DNA of 64,000 bases from a virus: IMG/VR virus record IMGVR_UViG_3300008963_000727, positions 1-64,000 of that record; one strand, given 5' to 3'. Under the pieces are notes generated by a model. That model saw only the letters and a list, made by a program, of their open reading frames with translations. It searched no databases and was not told where the DNA came from. Each line of letters opens with the position of its first letter. Position 1 is the stretch's first letter. Shown piece by piece: positions 48,678-56,348 of this stretch. The translations under genes and the position numbers were made by a program.

Positions 48678-48941
48678 ATGCCTTATATTAAAAAAGAACA
48701 GCGTGACATATTCAGAGATTTGCCAAAAAATTTGGGATACTGTTGTGATAACGCTGGAGAACTGAACTATATTTTTACAGTGGTTGTTCAAAATTATCTC
48801 AGAGATAAAGGATTAAATTACCAGAACGTCAATGATTGTATTGGTGCATTAGAGGGTTGTAAACTTGAGTTATACCGGCGTATTGCAGCACCGTATGAAG
48901 ATACAAAAATTGATGAAAACGGTGATGTAAAGGAAGTCTAA
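48678..48941 (+). CDS. DUF6899-like small phage protein
   Basis: 87 residues. MPYIKKEQRDIFRDL, then GELNYIFTVVVQNYL, NDCIGALEGCKLELYRRIAAPYED follow a conserved phage family (MPYIxxxxR ... GELNY ... YRR-x2-APYE). Overlaps the next ATG by one base. Function unknown. Confidence 0.8.
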   Translation: MPYIKKEQRDIFRDLPKNLGYCCDNAGELNYIFTVVVQNYLRDKGLNYQNVNDCIGALEGCKLELYRRIAAPYEDTKIDENGDVKEV

Positions 48942-49420
48942 TGATTCAAGAAACCTATTATAAGAAAGATGAAAACGGAGATTTTGTTCCTGTTTCACAT
49001 TATGATAGCAATGTAATGGAAAGTTTGCCTTACGGTGCACACTTGATTCGCGTAGCCCCCGGTCGTGGTGCAACACGCTATCACATTGATCCAGATAATG
49101 CCGCAGTTATTGCTGCGTTAGAATATGCCCGTGATGCTATTATCGTTGAACTGGTAGAAAACAGTTATGCAAAATCAAGTCATACGCCAGTGACTGCAAT
49201 GCAGAAAGAAGCATGGGACAATATGAAAGAGGCATTTGGAAATGATTTAGTTGGGTTGCAACATCCAAGCCCACACGAGGTTGCTCAAGCAGCAATATCA
49301 GAGTTGGAATTTCTGGTTGACGAAATGTTATCCAACGAGAGTGTTAAGAAAGCCTATGAAGAATTTGTCTTAATGGCAAAACTGTGTGGTCAGGAAAAAC
49401 AAAAAAAGGCAACATCATGA
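48941..49420 (+). CDS. Hypothetical protein
   Basis: 159 residues. RVAPGRGATRYHIDPDNAAVIAALEYARDAI has a beta-helix feel; the rest is helical. Unknown. ATGA overlap with the next gene. Confidence 0.7.
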   Translation: MIQETYYKKDENGDFVPVSHYDSNVMESLPYGAHLIRVAPGRGATRYHIDPDNAAVIAALEYARDAIIVELVENSYAKSSHTPVTAMQKEAWDNMKEAFGNDLVGLQHPSPHEVAQAAISELEFLVDEMLSNESVKKAYEEFVLMAKLCGQEKQKKATS

Positions 49421-49830
49421 AGAGTGAAACACCCGCCGAAGGCATTTTGAAGAAAAAAGATTATGGTGATGCTGTGTGGTATGAAGTTGAATGTGATTGC
49501 GGATCAAAGGATCATTATCACAGCATTTGGATAGAAGCAGACCGAGAAACAAAACAGATTTCAGTTGATATCACTACAGAAGTATCAACCGACTTTTGGA
49601 GTACAACTGTTGAACAAAATCCTCGGGTAGATAATGAAGCACTCTATTGGGTGTGGAGTTGGGCTGCATACATTCTAAATGAAACTGTGCGTCGCAGTCG
49701 GTTGATTTGGAATATTCTATTCCGTGGTTATGTAAAATATGAGTCAAGCATTTTTCTTTCTCGGCAACAAGCATTAAACTATGCTAACACACTTAACAAA
49801 GCAATAAAGAAAGTAGAAAGTGATGGGTGA
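49417..49830 (+). CDS. Small hypothetical protein with a putative membrane-adjacent helix
   Basis: 137 residues from ATG 49417. CDCGSKDHYHSIWIE includes a C-x-C metal candidate; WVWSWAAYILNETVRRSRLIW is a tryptophan-rich amphipathic or membrane helix. Unknown. Confidence 0.65.
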   Translation: MKSETPAEGILKKKDYGDAVWYEVECDCGSKDHYHSIWIEADRETKQISVDITTEVSTDFWSTTVEQNPRVDNEALYWVWSWAAYILNETVRRSRLIWNILFRGYVKYESSIFLSRQQALNYANTLNKAIKKVESDG

Positions 49831-50167
49831 TACTATTAAAAATTTTTCCAAAAAATATCGTGCTCGTGTAGAAGAAAGCCCCTATCGCGTTAATAAGGTC
49901 AAAAACACTGGCGTAACTTTTAGTGATAGAGAAGCAATTACAGATCCTGCTCTAGATATTGAATATGAACAAATGGTCGCAATTCACATGCCACAAGCAC
50001 AGTTTCATGCTCTTGTGGAACATGATACGTGGATTAGAAAACACTTTGGAAAAAGCATAGATCTAATAATTGACCAACACGAACACGAAAGTCGTGTTAG
50101 AAATGAAAATCCTGCTGTGAAAGATGCATATGAAAAGTATCTTACCGTGCTCAGTCTAGCACAATAA
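49823..50167 (+). CDS. Hypothetical protein
   Basis: 115 residues at most from 49820, 114 from ATG 49823. Charged, helical, HEHESRVRNENPAVKDAYEKY. Unknown. Confidence 0.68.
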   Translation: MGDTIKNFSKKYRARVEESPYRVNKVKNTGVTFSDREAITDPALDIEYEQMVAIHMPQAQFHALVEHDTWIRKHFGKSIDLIIDQHEHESRVRNENPAVKDAYEKYLTVLSLAQ

Positions 50168-50182
50168 TTTATTGAGGCAATT

Positions 50183-50245
50183 ATGAAAAATATAACCAAG
50201 ACCTTTCCTATGGGAGTTGGTAAATTAAATGGTTCCAAAACATGA
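50183..50245 (+). CDS. Possible leader peptide
   Basis: 20 codons (MKNITKTFPMGVGKLNGSKT) after GAGGCAA; the stop overlaps the next ATG. Could be a translational coupling peptide. Low confidence because so short. Confidence 0.4.
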   Translation: MKNITKTFPMGVGKLNGSKT

Positions 50246-50409
50246 AAACTAAAAGAAACAAATATCCTGATTATGTTCAGGTATCGCATGACGGCGATAT
50301 ATATGTTGATGTAGACAAGTGGATTCAGTCTCCCGAACGCGAACGCGAAATAGAATACACAGAACAATTGAGAAGGTATTTGAAAAATGAACAAAACATT
50401 AACCTATGA
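50242..50409 (+). CDS. Small hypothetical protein
   Basis: 55 residues (MKTKRNKYPDYVQVSHDGDI). Overlaps the next gene by 23 nt. Charged. Missing from simple minimum-length lists but fits the operon spacing. Unknown. Confidence 0.6.
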   Translation: MKTKRNKYPDYVQVSHDGDIYVDVDKWIQSPEREREIEYTEQLRRYLKNEQNINL

Positions 50410-50587
50410 AGAATGGTTAGAAAAACACGGAAGTAAAATAAAAGGCAACCTATGGACGTCAGTAGAAGAGCAGATATCTGAATTTCAAAAGTTTCATGGA
50501 GAGTCTTTGCAAGATGAAGTTGATAAGATAAATCAACAAGAGTATCAGTTATACTTACAACGAGTTGATGCAGGATTAGAAGAATGA
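50387..50587 (+). CDS. Small hypothetical protein
   Basis: 66 residues, helical, MNKTLTYEEWLEKHGSKIKG. Overlaps the next gene by 4 nt. Unknown. Confidence 0.65.
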   Translation: MNKTLTYEEWLEKHGSKIKGNLWTSVEEQISEFQKFHGESLQDEVDKINQQEYQLYLQRVDAGLEE

Positions 50588-51285
50588 AAGCGACCATAGG
50601 TAAACACGTGCACTGGTTCAACACCCAGCGTATAGAAAAACGATACCTAGAGTGGCGTCACGGTAAGTATGACTGGCAAGTCAATGATAGCGAACACGAT
50701 TGGTTAGATCGAACAGTATTGAAGTTCCTGGATGGATGGCAGAATGTACTGCATTATACCATCAACCTGATTCAGAGTCGACGTAAGCAAAAAGTACGAG
50801 TGCATGTAGACCCATGGGACGTTTGGAATGCAAACGAAACCCTTTCTCACATTATTCTACCTGTTTTAGAGCAGTTACGCGTAACCAAACAGGGTGCTCC
50901 GTTTGTTGATTTAGAAGACGTGCCCAAGAAATTGCATGGCGACAAACTTACCAAAAAGCAGAAAGAAAATGGCGAAGTAGACGACAAGCATTTTGAACGC
51001 TGGGATTACGTTCTAGACGCTATGATCTGGAGTTTTAGAGAAATTTCCGAAGACATGCCCGGCGAAGAAGAGTTTTTTACTGGAGAAAGTGATCTTATAT
51101 GGACCAAAGTTGATGTAAAAGGCAACGAAGTTGATGACGACTATGACGGCATAATTTATTACAGAATGGACAAAGGTCCTAATGATACTAGACATTTTGA
51201 CAAAGAAGGATATGATGCATATTCGGAGCGTGTGGATTATGGCCTAAAAATGTTTGGAAAATATTTTAGGGCACTTTGGGATTAG
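50584..51285 (+). CDS. Conserved phage protein of unknown function
   Basis: 233 residues. RRKQKVRVHVDPWDVWNANETLSHIILPVLEQL then KQGAPFVDLEDVPKKL and RWDYVLDAMIWSFREI recall a protein family often seen in tailed phages (VRVHIDPYDTW ... WDYVLDEMIWAF). Function not known. Starts with ATGA overlap. Confidence 0.78.
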   Translation: MKATIGKHVHWFNTQRIEKRYLEWRHGKYDWQVNDSEHDWLDRTVLKFLDGWQNVLHYTINLIQSRRKQKVRVHVDPWDVWNANETLSHIILPVLEQLRVTKQGAPFVDLEDVPKKLHGDKLTKKQKENGEVDDKHFERWDYVLDAMIWSFREISEDMPGEEEFFTGESDLIWTKVDVKGNEVDDDYDGIIYYRMDKGPNDTRHFDKEGYDAYSERVDYGLKMFGKYFRALWD

Positions 51286-51286
51286 T

Positions 51287-51544
51287 ATGGCTTGGTCAAT
51301 AGGTAATGAATCCCGCTGCGTTGTTAGAAATCTAACGCATGACATAGACAAAAATGGTGATATTCTGGAGTTTGAACCAAAACAAAAATTGGTTATCAAA
51401 ATAAACGAATCATCTATATTAGAAATGTTATATGTTGAATCTACAAAAATGTATCAATGTGTTCTTGGTAAAAATGTATTCGTATCGCTTGGCCCAGATT
51501 GGCGTATAGACAAAGAACAAGAGGACAACAAAGATGGGCGGTAA
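51287..51544 (+). CDS. Small hypothetical protein
   Basis: 85 residues from ATG 51287 one base after the previous stop. NESRCVVRNLTHDIDKNGD. Beta-rich with WRIDKEQ near the end. Unknown. Confidence 0.65.
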   Translation: MAWSIGNESRCVVRNLTHDIDKNGDILEFEPKQKLVIKINESSILEMLYVESTKMYQCVLGKNVFVSLGPDWRIDKEQEDNKDGR

Positions 51545-51665
51545 ATGGGAAGGTGGCAAAGGTGATCAACGAAGAAAAGGTGCAGATGATGACAAATACA
51601 AAAAAGGGTGGGACAGAATTTGGAACCCTGACTCTAACAAACAACCAGATAGAAAACACGATTGA
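51534..51665 (+). CDS. Small conserved phage protein (GKWEGGKG type)
   Basis: 43 residues, MGGKWEGGKGDQRRKGADD then a KGWDRIWNPD block. The pattern (GGKGSxxRP ... NWDRIF) is one I know from many phages, function unknown. It overlaps the next gene in a different frame, so both frames of 51586-51665 may be coding. Confidence 0.7.
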   Translation: MGGKWEGGKGDQRRKGADDDKYKKGWDRIWNPDSNKQPDRKHD

Positions 51666-52512
51666 TATATCTGATGCATTGTTTAGTGATGATGATATTA
51701 CAATTGACATCGATTGCATAGATTTGAGTGCTGGAGATGCAAGTATTGATGCAACAATAGACTGGCCATTTGATATATTTGATGTGGGTACTCCACTGAG
51801 AAAATTCACTTTTCCATCTGATCTTCTTGCTATTATCTGTGAGTTGAAGAATAAACAAATTGGCAATGTAGAAATTGTTCAGATACTGGAAGGATTTTTG
51901 CTATCTGGTACACTGGACATTGGCGACTCTGAACTTGAGAAGCATTTTCACAACCCTAGTAATGCTGCAAAAGAAAAAGCAGATGATATTAGAAAACACT
52001 TTGAAAGTAAATTCACGGTGGCAGCATTAAAATCTGGTGATGTTAGTGACACAAGAAAAAAGATGATGAGACTTTTAAGAGAAGACCTCTCTGCTAAAAC
52101 GGTTAATTCTGCTTGTTTTCCTTTGTTGGTAACTATCCCAGATTTTTATGATGAAGATTTAAAATTAGAACATCTACAATCACATTATCGTTCAGAAAAG
52201 TCAGCGTATAAAAATGATATGGTGCCTATTGCTAAAACACTTTACCCTGTATTGAAAACATCCAGAGGAAAAAGTGGTGGGAACGGAAGTTCACATTCAG
52301 GTGCAAGTTATTTTTGGGTGGATGAGGAAAAATATGTCTATAGAATATGGTGTGAGCGTTCAAACCGTCTGCGTCCATTTTTAGATTACTTTTTTTCAAA
52401 AGAAAGCGTTGATTTTGTTATACATAAAATGTCCAGAGACAAGATCCCGTCTGTAGATTTGTTTTTCTATGATGTGAGACAAATTCAGCCAGCAGAGACA
52501 ATTTATATTTAA
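51586..52512 (+). CDS. Hypothetical protein, helical
   Basis: 308 residues from ATG 51586 (AAAAGG seven nt upstream); a TTG at 51499 gives 337. The start overlaps the small gene above. A start near 51678 cannot be excluded. Helical central part (RKHFESKFTVAALKSGDVSD) and a C-terminal domain with SGASYFWVDEEKYVYRIWCE, NRLRPFLDYFF. No motif recognised. Confidence 0.65.
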   Translation: MMTNTKKGGTEFGTLTLTNNQIENTIDISDALFSDDDITIDIDCIDLSAGDASIDATIDWPFDIFDVGTPLRKFTFPSDLLAIICELKNKQIGNVEIVQILEGFLLSGTLDIGDSELEKHFHNPSNAAKEKADDIRKHFESKFTVAALKSGDVSDTRKKMMRLLREDLSAKTVNSACFPLLVTIPDFYDEDLKLEHLQSHYRSEKSAYKNDMVPIAKTLYPVLKTSRGKSGGNGSSHSGASYFWVDEEKYVYRIWCERSNRLRPFLDYFFSKESVDFVIHKMSRDKIPSVDLFFYDVRQIQPAETIYI

Positions 52513-52514
52513 AG

Positions 52515-52548
52515 ATAAGTACATGATAATTTGGAGATTATCATGTAC
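52515..52548 (+). promoter_or_regulatory. Late promoter nested in a perfect start-hiding hairpin of the nuclease gene
   Basis: ATAAGTAC (52515-52522, a one-base variant of the late box) overlaps the 5' arm GTACATGATAAT (52519-52530), which pairs perfectly with ATTATCATGTAC (52537-52548). The six-base loop TTGGAG holds the ribosome binding site; the ATG at 52543 lies in the stem. Late RNA beginning near 52527-52529 loses most of the 5' arm. Confidence 0.78.
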
Positions 52549-53013
52549 GAATACAGGGCAAAAGTAATTAATGTTGTAGATGGCGATACTGTTGATGTTG
52601 ATATTGATTTAGGATTTGACATCATATTGCGAGATGAAAGAGTACGCATAATGGGTATTGATACACCAGAGTCAAGAACATTAGACAGAGTAGAAAAACT
52701 ATTTGGCAAACTTGCTGGTAAAAGGGTTGGAGAATTATTAGAAGGTGATGTCATTCTCTGTACTCGTTTGAATAAAGAAGGCGAAGATATGCGAGGCAAG
52801 TTTGGGCGAGTATTGGGTGACTTTAAAATTGGTGATAAGTTATTAACTGAAATTTTAGTTGAAGAAGGTTACGCAGTCCCATATGACGGTGGTGCAAAAG
52901 AAGATATTGATGCTAAACACTTGGCTAATAGAAAACGATTATTGGCAGAAGGTGTAGTCACCGAAGAAGAACTTAAAGCCGCAGAAGAAGAAACACGAAG
53001 ATTAGCCAATTAA
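52543..53013 (+). CDS. Staphylococcal-nuclease-like (thermonuclease) protein
   Basis: 156 residues from ATG 52543. KVINVVDGDTVDVDIDLGF, RVRIMGIDTPESR (Arg and Glu of the active site) and KFGRVLGDFKIG (second Arg) are the SNase hallmarks. No signal peptide, so an intracellular or released nuclease. Translationally gated and late: it could degrade host DNA or release nucleotides at the end of infection. C-terminal acidic helix. Confidence 0.88.
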   Translation: MYEYRAKVINVVDGDTVDVDIDLGFDIILRDERVRIMGIDTPESRTLDRVEKLFGKLAGKRVGELLEGDVILCTRLNKEGEDMRGKFGRVLGDFKIGDKLLTEILVEEGYAVPYDGGAKEDIDAKHLANRKRLLAEGVVTEEELKAAEEETRRLAN

Positions 53014-53018
53014 AACGG

Positions 53019-53048
53019 TTGACTTTTGTGTCACTGTTATAATATTAT
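53019..53048 (+). promoter_or_regulatory. sigma70-like promoter
   Basis: TTGACT (53019-53024), 18 nt, TATTAT (53043-53048), upstream of ATG 53077. Confidence 0.68.
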
Positions 53049-53076
53049 AAACTTTGGTTTCTTAGGAGAGTAAACC

Positions 53077-53226
53077 ATGAAAAAAATTATGAACCGTTTA
53101 TACATTGCAGTCATATTTGTTCCTGTTCTTGTATGGACTACACTATATGAACTTGCTGTTGGTGTTCCTCGGTTACTGCTTCGTTCGTGGAAAGCAGAAA
53201 TTAAGGCAATGCGAAATGAGTGGTGA
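53077..53226 (+). CDS. Small membrane protein
   Basis: 49 residues, MKKIMNRLYIAVIFVPVLVW then a basic tail (LLLRSWKAEIKAMRNEW). AGGAGAG site. One hydrophobic helix. Unknown; not in the same frame as the following transferase-like gene. Confidence 0.68.
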   Translation: MKKIMNRLYIAVIFVPVLVWTTLYELAVGVPRLLLRSWKAEIKAMRNEW

Positions 53227-53227
53227 G

Positions 53228-54307
53228 ATGGAAATACTTGTCCAAGCAGACACTGATAACAAAGAAAATTTATTAAAATCATTTGAAAATAATAAAATCA
53301 AGTTTCAACATATAAATTTTTTTGATAATGATGAGAATTGTTACCTAATTCCTGAATTTATCGATGCTCTTGTCGTATTTGACTGTCATATGTTAGAAGA
53401 TTTATTTAATACGGATGCCGGTGTTAAATCAATATTCAGGTTCTTAAAAAACAAAAAAAATAAACTATGGGTATATCAAGATATAGATAATACAATCTTT
53501 CTAACATCGCAGAAATTTAAGAAAATATTATTTTATATAGATAAAAATATTATTTTTTCTAATATTTTTTTAATACATGATTCGCATCTTGTAAAAAAAT
53601 CTTTTTTTTACTCATTTAAAAATATTAAAAATTATATCAAACCATTACCAGATGATTTTTCCAGATTTCCTACAATATCTGAAAAAATAAAAAAAGGAGA
53701 TGATTCGAAATTTTTTTTATTAACCACAGTCGTTAAACATTGTAGACCGCATAGAAAAATTCTCGCCAATCAGTTACGACAACGGAACAATCTTTTAGAT
53801 AATTCTCATATAATTATGCACAACAACAGCGAAGATGCACATAACAATTGGATAGGTGAGCAAACTACTGTTCATGGTTGGCAAGATGGAAACCCATCTA
53901 TGGATTTATATAATAATAGTCTTTTTGAACTAGTACCAGAAACTGAGTACAAGCAATTATATCTTATAACAGAAAAAATTATCAAACCAATTGCCACAAT
54001 GACGCCTTTTTTAATACTATCAACAATGGGTTACTTAGATTTTTTGCGAAGTATAGGGTTTAAGACATTTGATGGGATTATTGATGAATCATATGATTTA
54101 GAACACCGTGTTGAAGATAGATCAAGAATGATTTTGAATGAACTAGAAAATATTTTGCATAAAGGCCCAAAAACTGTTTACAAAGAATGTTTGCCTATCC
54201 TAGAACACAATTTTCATCATTTGATGTATCTTTCTGGTTCTCATGATTATAAACATGATGAATTTATTAGATATTGTTTAGAAAAAACTAAACAAAATAT
54301 ACAATAA
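53228..54307 (+). CDS. Glycosyltransferase-like protein, paralogue 4 of 4
   Basis: 359 residues from ATG 53228; a 5' extension to 53105 overlaps the membrane-protein gene and is not used (an ATG at 53216 is an alternative). Core: LITEKIIKPIATMTPFLILS, LRSIGFKTFDGIIDESYD and RSRMILNEL. N-terminal half has HCRPHRKILANQLRQRN, as in paralogue 2. Unknown donor and acceptor; possibly adds sugar to DNA, protein or cell wall. Confidence 0.76.
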   Translation: MEILVQADTDNKENLLKSFENNKIKFQHINFFDNDENCYLIPEFIDALVVFDCHMLEDLFNTDAGVKSIFRFLKNKKNKLWVYQDIDNTIFLTSQKFKKILFYIDKNIIFSNIFLIHDSHLVKKSFFYSFKNIKNYIKPLPDDFSRFPTISEKIKKGDDSKFFLLTTVVKHCRPHRKILANQLRQRNNLLDNSHIIMHNNSEDAHNNWIGEQTTVHGWQDGNPSMDLYNNSLFELVPETEYKQLYLITEKIIKPIATMTPFLILSTMGYLDFLRSIGFKTFDGIIDESYDLEHRVEDRSRMILNELENILHKGPKTVYKECLPILEHNFHHLMYLSGSHDYKHDEFIRYCLEKTKQNIQ

Positions 54308-54310
54308 GTA

Positions 54311-54339
54311 TTGATATCCGTATTATAATCATATATAAT
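54311..54339 (+). promoter_or_regulatory. sigma70-like promoter
   Basis: TTGATA (54311-54316), 17 nt, TATAAT (54334-54339). Confidence 0.78.
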
Positions 54340-54366
54340 ACGCATAGATAAGCCAAGGAGTTGGAA

Positions 54367-54483
54367 ATGATTAGCAATTTTTTAAAGAAGGTGTTTAACA
54401 CCAAAAAGCCTACCAAAGAAGAAAGGCTTGACAAATCAGAGCATCGCAAGTACACTACAAAATATGAAGACCTTTGTCAGTAA
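54367..54483 (+). CDS. Very small charged protein
   Basis: 38 residues (MISNFLKKVFNTKKPTKEE) after AAGGAG. Basic then acidic, helical. Its promoter and site support it being translated. Unknown. Confidence 0.6.
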   Translation: MISNFLKKVFNTKKPTKEERLDKSEHRKYTTKYEDLCQ

Positions 54484-54535
54484 AAGTTCTTCATTGTAAA
54501 ACTTAAACACTATTAGCAATATAGAGAGATCCAAC

Positions 54536-54760
54536 ATGCTTACTATTAATGGACGCGAAGTTGATGTATCTGCCACAGTAGATGGTCACGGTGCTGCCGC
54601 TGCTGCTATCATGGGTGCCGATGTTTTTGCTGACGCATATATTGATTATGCAGAGTGGGTGGATACCGGTGAAGAATTTACGATTGCAGAGTATAAAGAG
54701 CATGAAGATATTCTGAACGATTTGGACGCTGGAGATATTTACTTCCATCAGGTAGCGTAA
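54536..54760 (+). CDS. Small acidic protein, paralogue of 61812
   Basis: 74 residues, MLTINGREVDVSATVDGHG then FADAYIDYAEWVDTGEEFT. The pattern NxREVxV ... DAYI-x2-A-x5-TGEE-x-T is shared with the gene at 61812. A terminator follows. Unknown. Confidence 0.7.
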   Translation: MLTINGREVDVSATVDGHGAAAAAIMGADVFADAYIDYAEWVDTGEEFTIAEYKEHEDILNDLDAGDIYFHQVA

Positions 54761-54775
54761 TACAGTTTAATACGG

Positions 54776-54815
54776 CCCCCGTCAGTTGCTTTATAGGACT
54801 GCTTGGGGGTTTTTA
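54776..54815 (+). terminator. Rho-independent terminator
   Basis: CCCCC (54776-54780) with GGGGG (54805-54809), inner CAGT/ACTG, followed by TTTTT. Confidence 0.85.
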
Positions 54816-54838
54816 TTTTTGAATTTTAAATTAAATCT

Positions 54839-55036
54839 ATGACAAGAAAAATAATGGGCAGGATGATTGAACTTGCTGACCACCAATTTGAGACTTGGGA
54901 AACGATCGCAATAGCAGTAATGGATTATATTAGTGAAGAAGAACTCGCCAAAATAGCAATCAAAGAAGAATTCATTGATCATGATGATGAAATTTTGACT
55001 GGTATCCACATTAACAAAGATAATACCGATGAGTGA
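54839..55036 (+). CDS. Small acidic protein upstream of a methyltransferase
   Basis: 65 residues (MTRKIMGRMIELADHQFETW), no clear ribosome binding site. Overlaps the methyltransferase start by 8 nt. Could be a small regulatory protein of the cassette. Unknown. Confidence 0.6.
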   Translation: MTRKIMGRMIELADHQFETWETIAIAVMDYISEEELAKIAIKEEFIDHDDEILTGIHINKDNTDE

Positions 55037-55793
55037 AATAACACTAATGCAGGGCGATTGTCTTGAGAGCATTGATCTAATTTACGAAAAAAGCGGATGC
55101 TGTGTTGATATGGTCTTAACCGACCTTCCTTATGGTACCACTTCAAATAAATGGGATTCTGTAATTGATTTAGAGAAAATGTGGGATAGGCTTGAATATA
55201 TTTGCGAACATACAGCAGCAAAGGTTTTTACCGCATCGCAACCATTTACTTCAACTTTAATTACTTCCAATATTAGTAAATTTCGTCATGAATGGATTTG
55301 GATCAAAAATAGAGGAAGCAATTTTGCTAATACAGTAAGAGAACCTATGAAAGAACATGAATCTGTTTTGGTTTTCAGTAATGGCAAATGGACTTATAAT
55401 AAACAAATGCAGCCAAGGACTGGATCGGGGCTTGATAGGGTCAAATATAATGTAGCATTTGAATCCAAATCGTCAAATTATCGTGACTTTGAAGGTAGAA
55501 AAACTAACAATCTGAAAGATCTTCGTGTCCCATCCTCGTGGCAAAAGTTTAACACCGAAGTTGGTTTACACCCAACCCAAAAACCTGTGGCTTTGATGGA
55601 ATATCTTATCAAAACTTATACAGACGAAGGCGATACAATTTTGGATTTTACAATGGGATCTGGAACTACCGGCGTGGCGGCGTCGAACCTCAATCGAAAT
55701 TTTATCGGTATTGAACTTGATCCTGAATATGTTGAGATTGCCAGAGCAAGAATTGGATCAGACAATCTATCAAATTTCTTTGACTTTGAGTAA
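55029..55793 (+). CDS. DNA adenine/cytosine-N4 methyltransferase 1 (beta class)
   Basis: 254 residues. Motif IV DLPY (32-35) is N-terminal and motif I TMGSGTTGVAA near the C-terminus, so the order is beta class. HPTQKP lies before motif I. Amino methylation of adenine or N4-cytosine is expected. Target sequence not readable. The C-terminus (LSNFFDFE) is almost the same as in methyltransferase 2, so the pair arose by duplication. Confidence 0.9.
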   Translation: MSEITLMQGDCLESIDLIYEKSGCCVDMVLTDLPYGTTSNKWDSVIDLEKMWDRLEYICEHTAAKVFTASQPFTSTLITSNISKFRHEWIWIKNRGSNFANTVREPMKEHESVLVFSNGKWTYNKQMQPRTGSGLDRVKYNVAFESKSSNYRDFEGRKTNNLKDLRVPSSWQKFNTEVGLHPTQKPVALMEYLIKTYTDEGDTILDFTMGSGTTGVAASNLNRNFIGIELDPEYVEIARARIGSDNLSNFFDFE

Positions 55794-55826
55794 AAAATGA
55801 TGAAAATTTAATAATTATGGAGAGTT

Positions 55827-56348
55827 ATGTTTTTAGTTGAAGATGCAGTTGATATAAAATATATTAAAGAAAATTTAAATGATTTGTGGGCGGGTACTAT
55901 ATTTGAAGGATATAGATACTTAGATAATAAACAAAAAGGTGAGTTTGGGGAGAGATATGTTGAACGCGGAATGAAAAAAAACCATGATATTCAACCGTCA
56001 AAATATAATAATGCAGGGCATGACAGAATCATTGACAAAATCCCCACAGAAATTAAATTCTCTCTTGCCCACAGTGATCACAAAAAAGGTATTATAAAAG
56101 ATAATTGTTGGACAATGAATCATGTTGCCGAGGGGAAAGATTGGGAAAGGCTCATATTTGTGGGTATTAACTCAGACCCAAAAAATCCTGTAATTAAATG
56201 GATGACTAAAAATGACTTTATTTCTTTAAAGAGTAAATATTTTAATCCACAACAAGGTGGCAACAGTGCGGACAATGATGATTGGATGACTGCAAGCAGA
56301 AAACTTTTTGAGTTGACAAAGGAAATGCGAGATATATCTGAATGGTAA
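55827..56348 (+). CDS. Candidate restriction endonuclease (PD-(D/E)XK-like)
   Basis: 173 residues between the two methyltransferases. KGEFGERYVERGM, then NNAGHDRIIDKIPTEIKFS (D66, E75, K77) resembles a D...E-x-K site. No DNA-binding domain is visible. Cassette position suggests a restriction partner; a repair nuclease or MTase accessory is the alternative. No homology search was possible. GGAGAG site; overlaps methyltransferase 2 by 7 nt. Confidence 0.6.
   Translation: MFLVEDAVDIKYIKENLNDLWAGTIFEGYRYLDNKQKGEFGERYVERGMKKNHDIQPSKYNNAGHDRIIDKIPTEIKFSLAHSDHKKGIIKDNCWTMNHVAEGKDWERLIFVGINSDPKNPVIKWMTKNDFISLKSKYFNPQQGGNSADNDDWMTASRKLFELTKEMRDISEW

Noticed and set aside
53105-53227. N-terminal extension of transferase paralogue 4
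   Set aside because: Overlaps a small membrane-protein gene with its own promoter and ribosome binding site.
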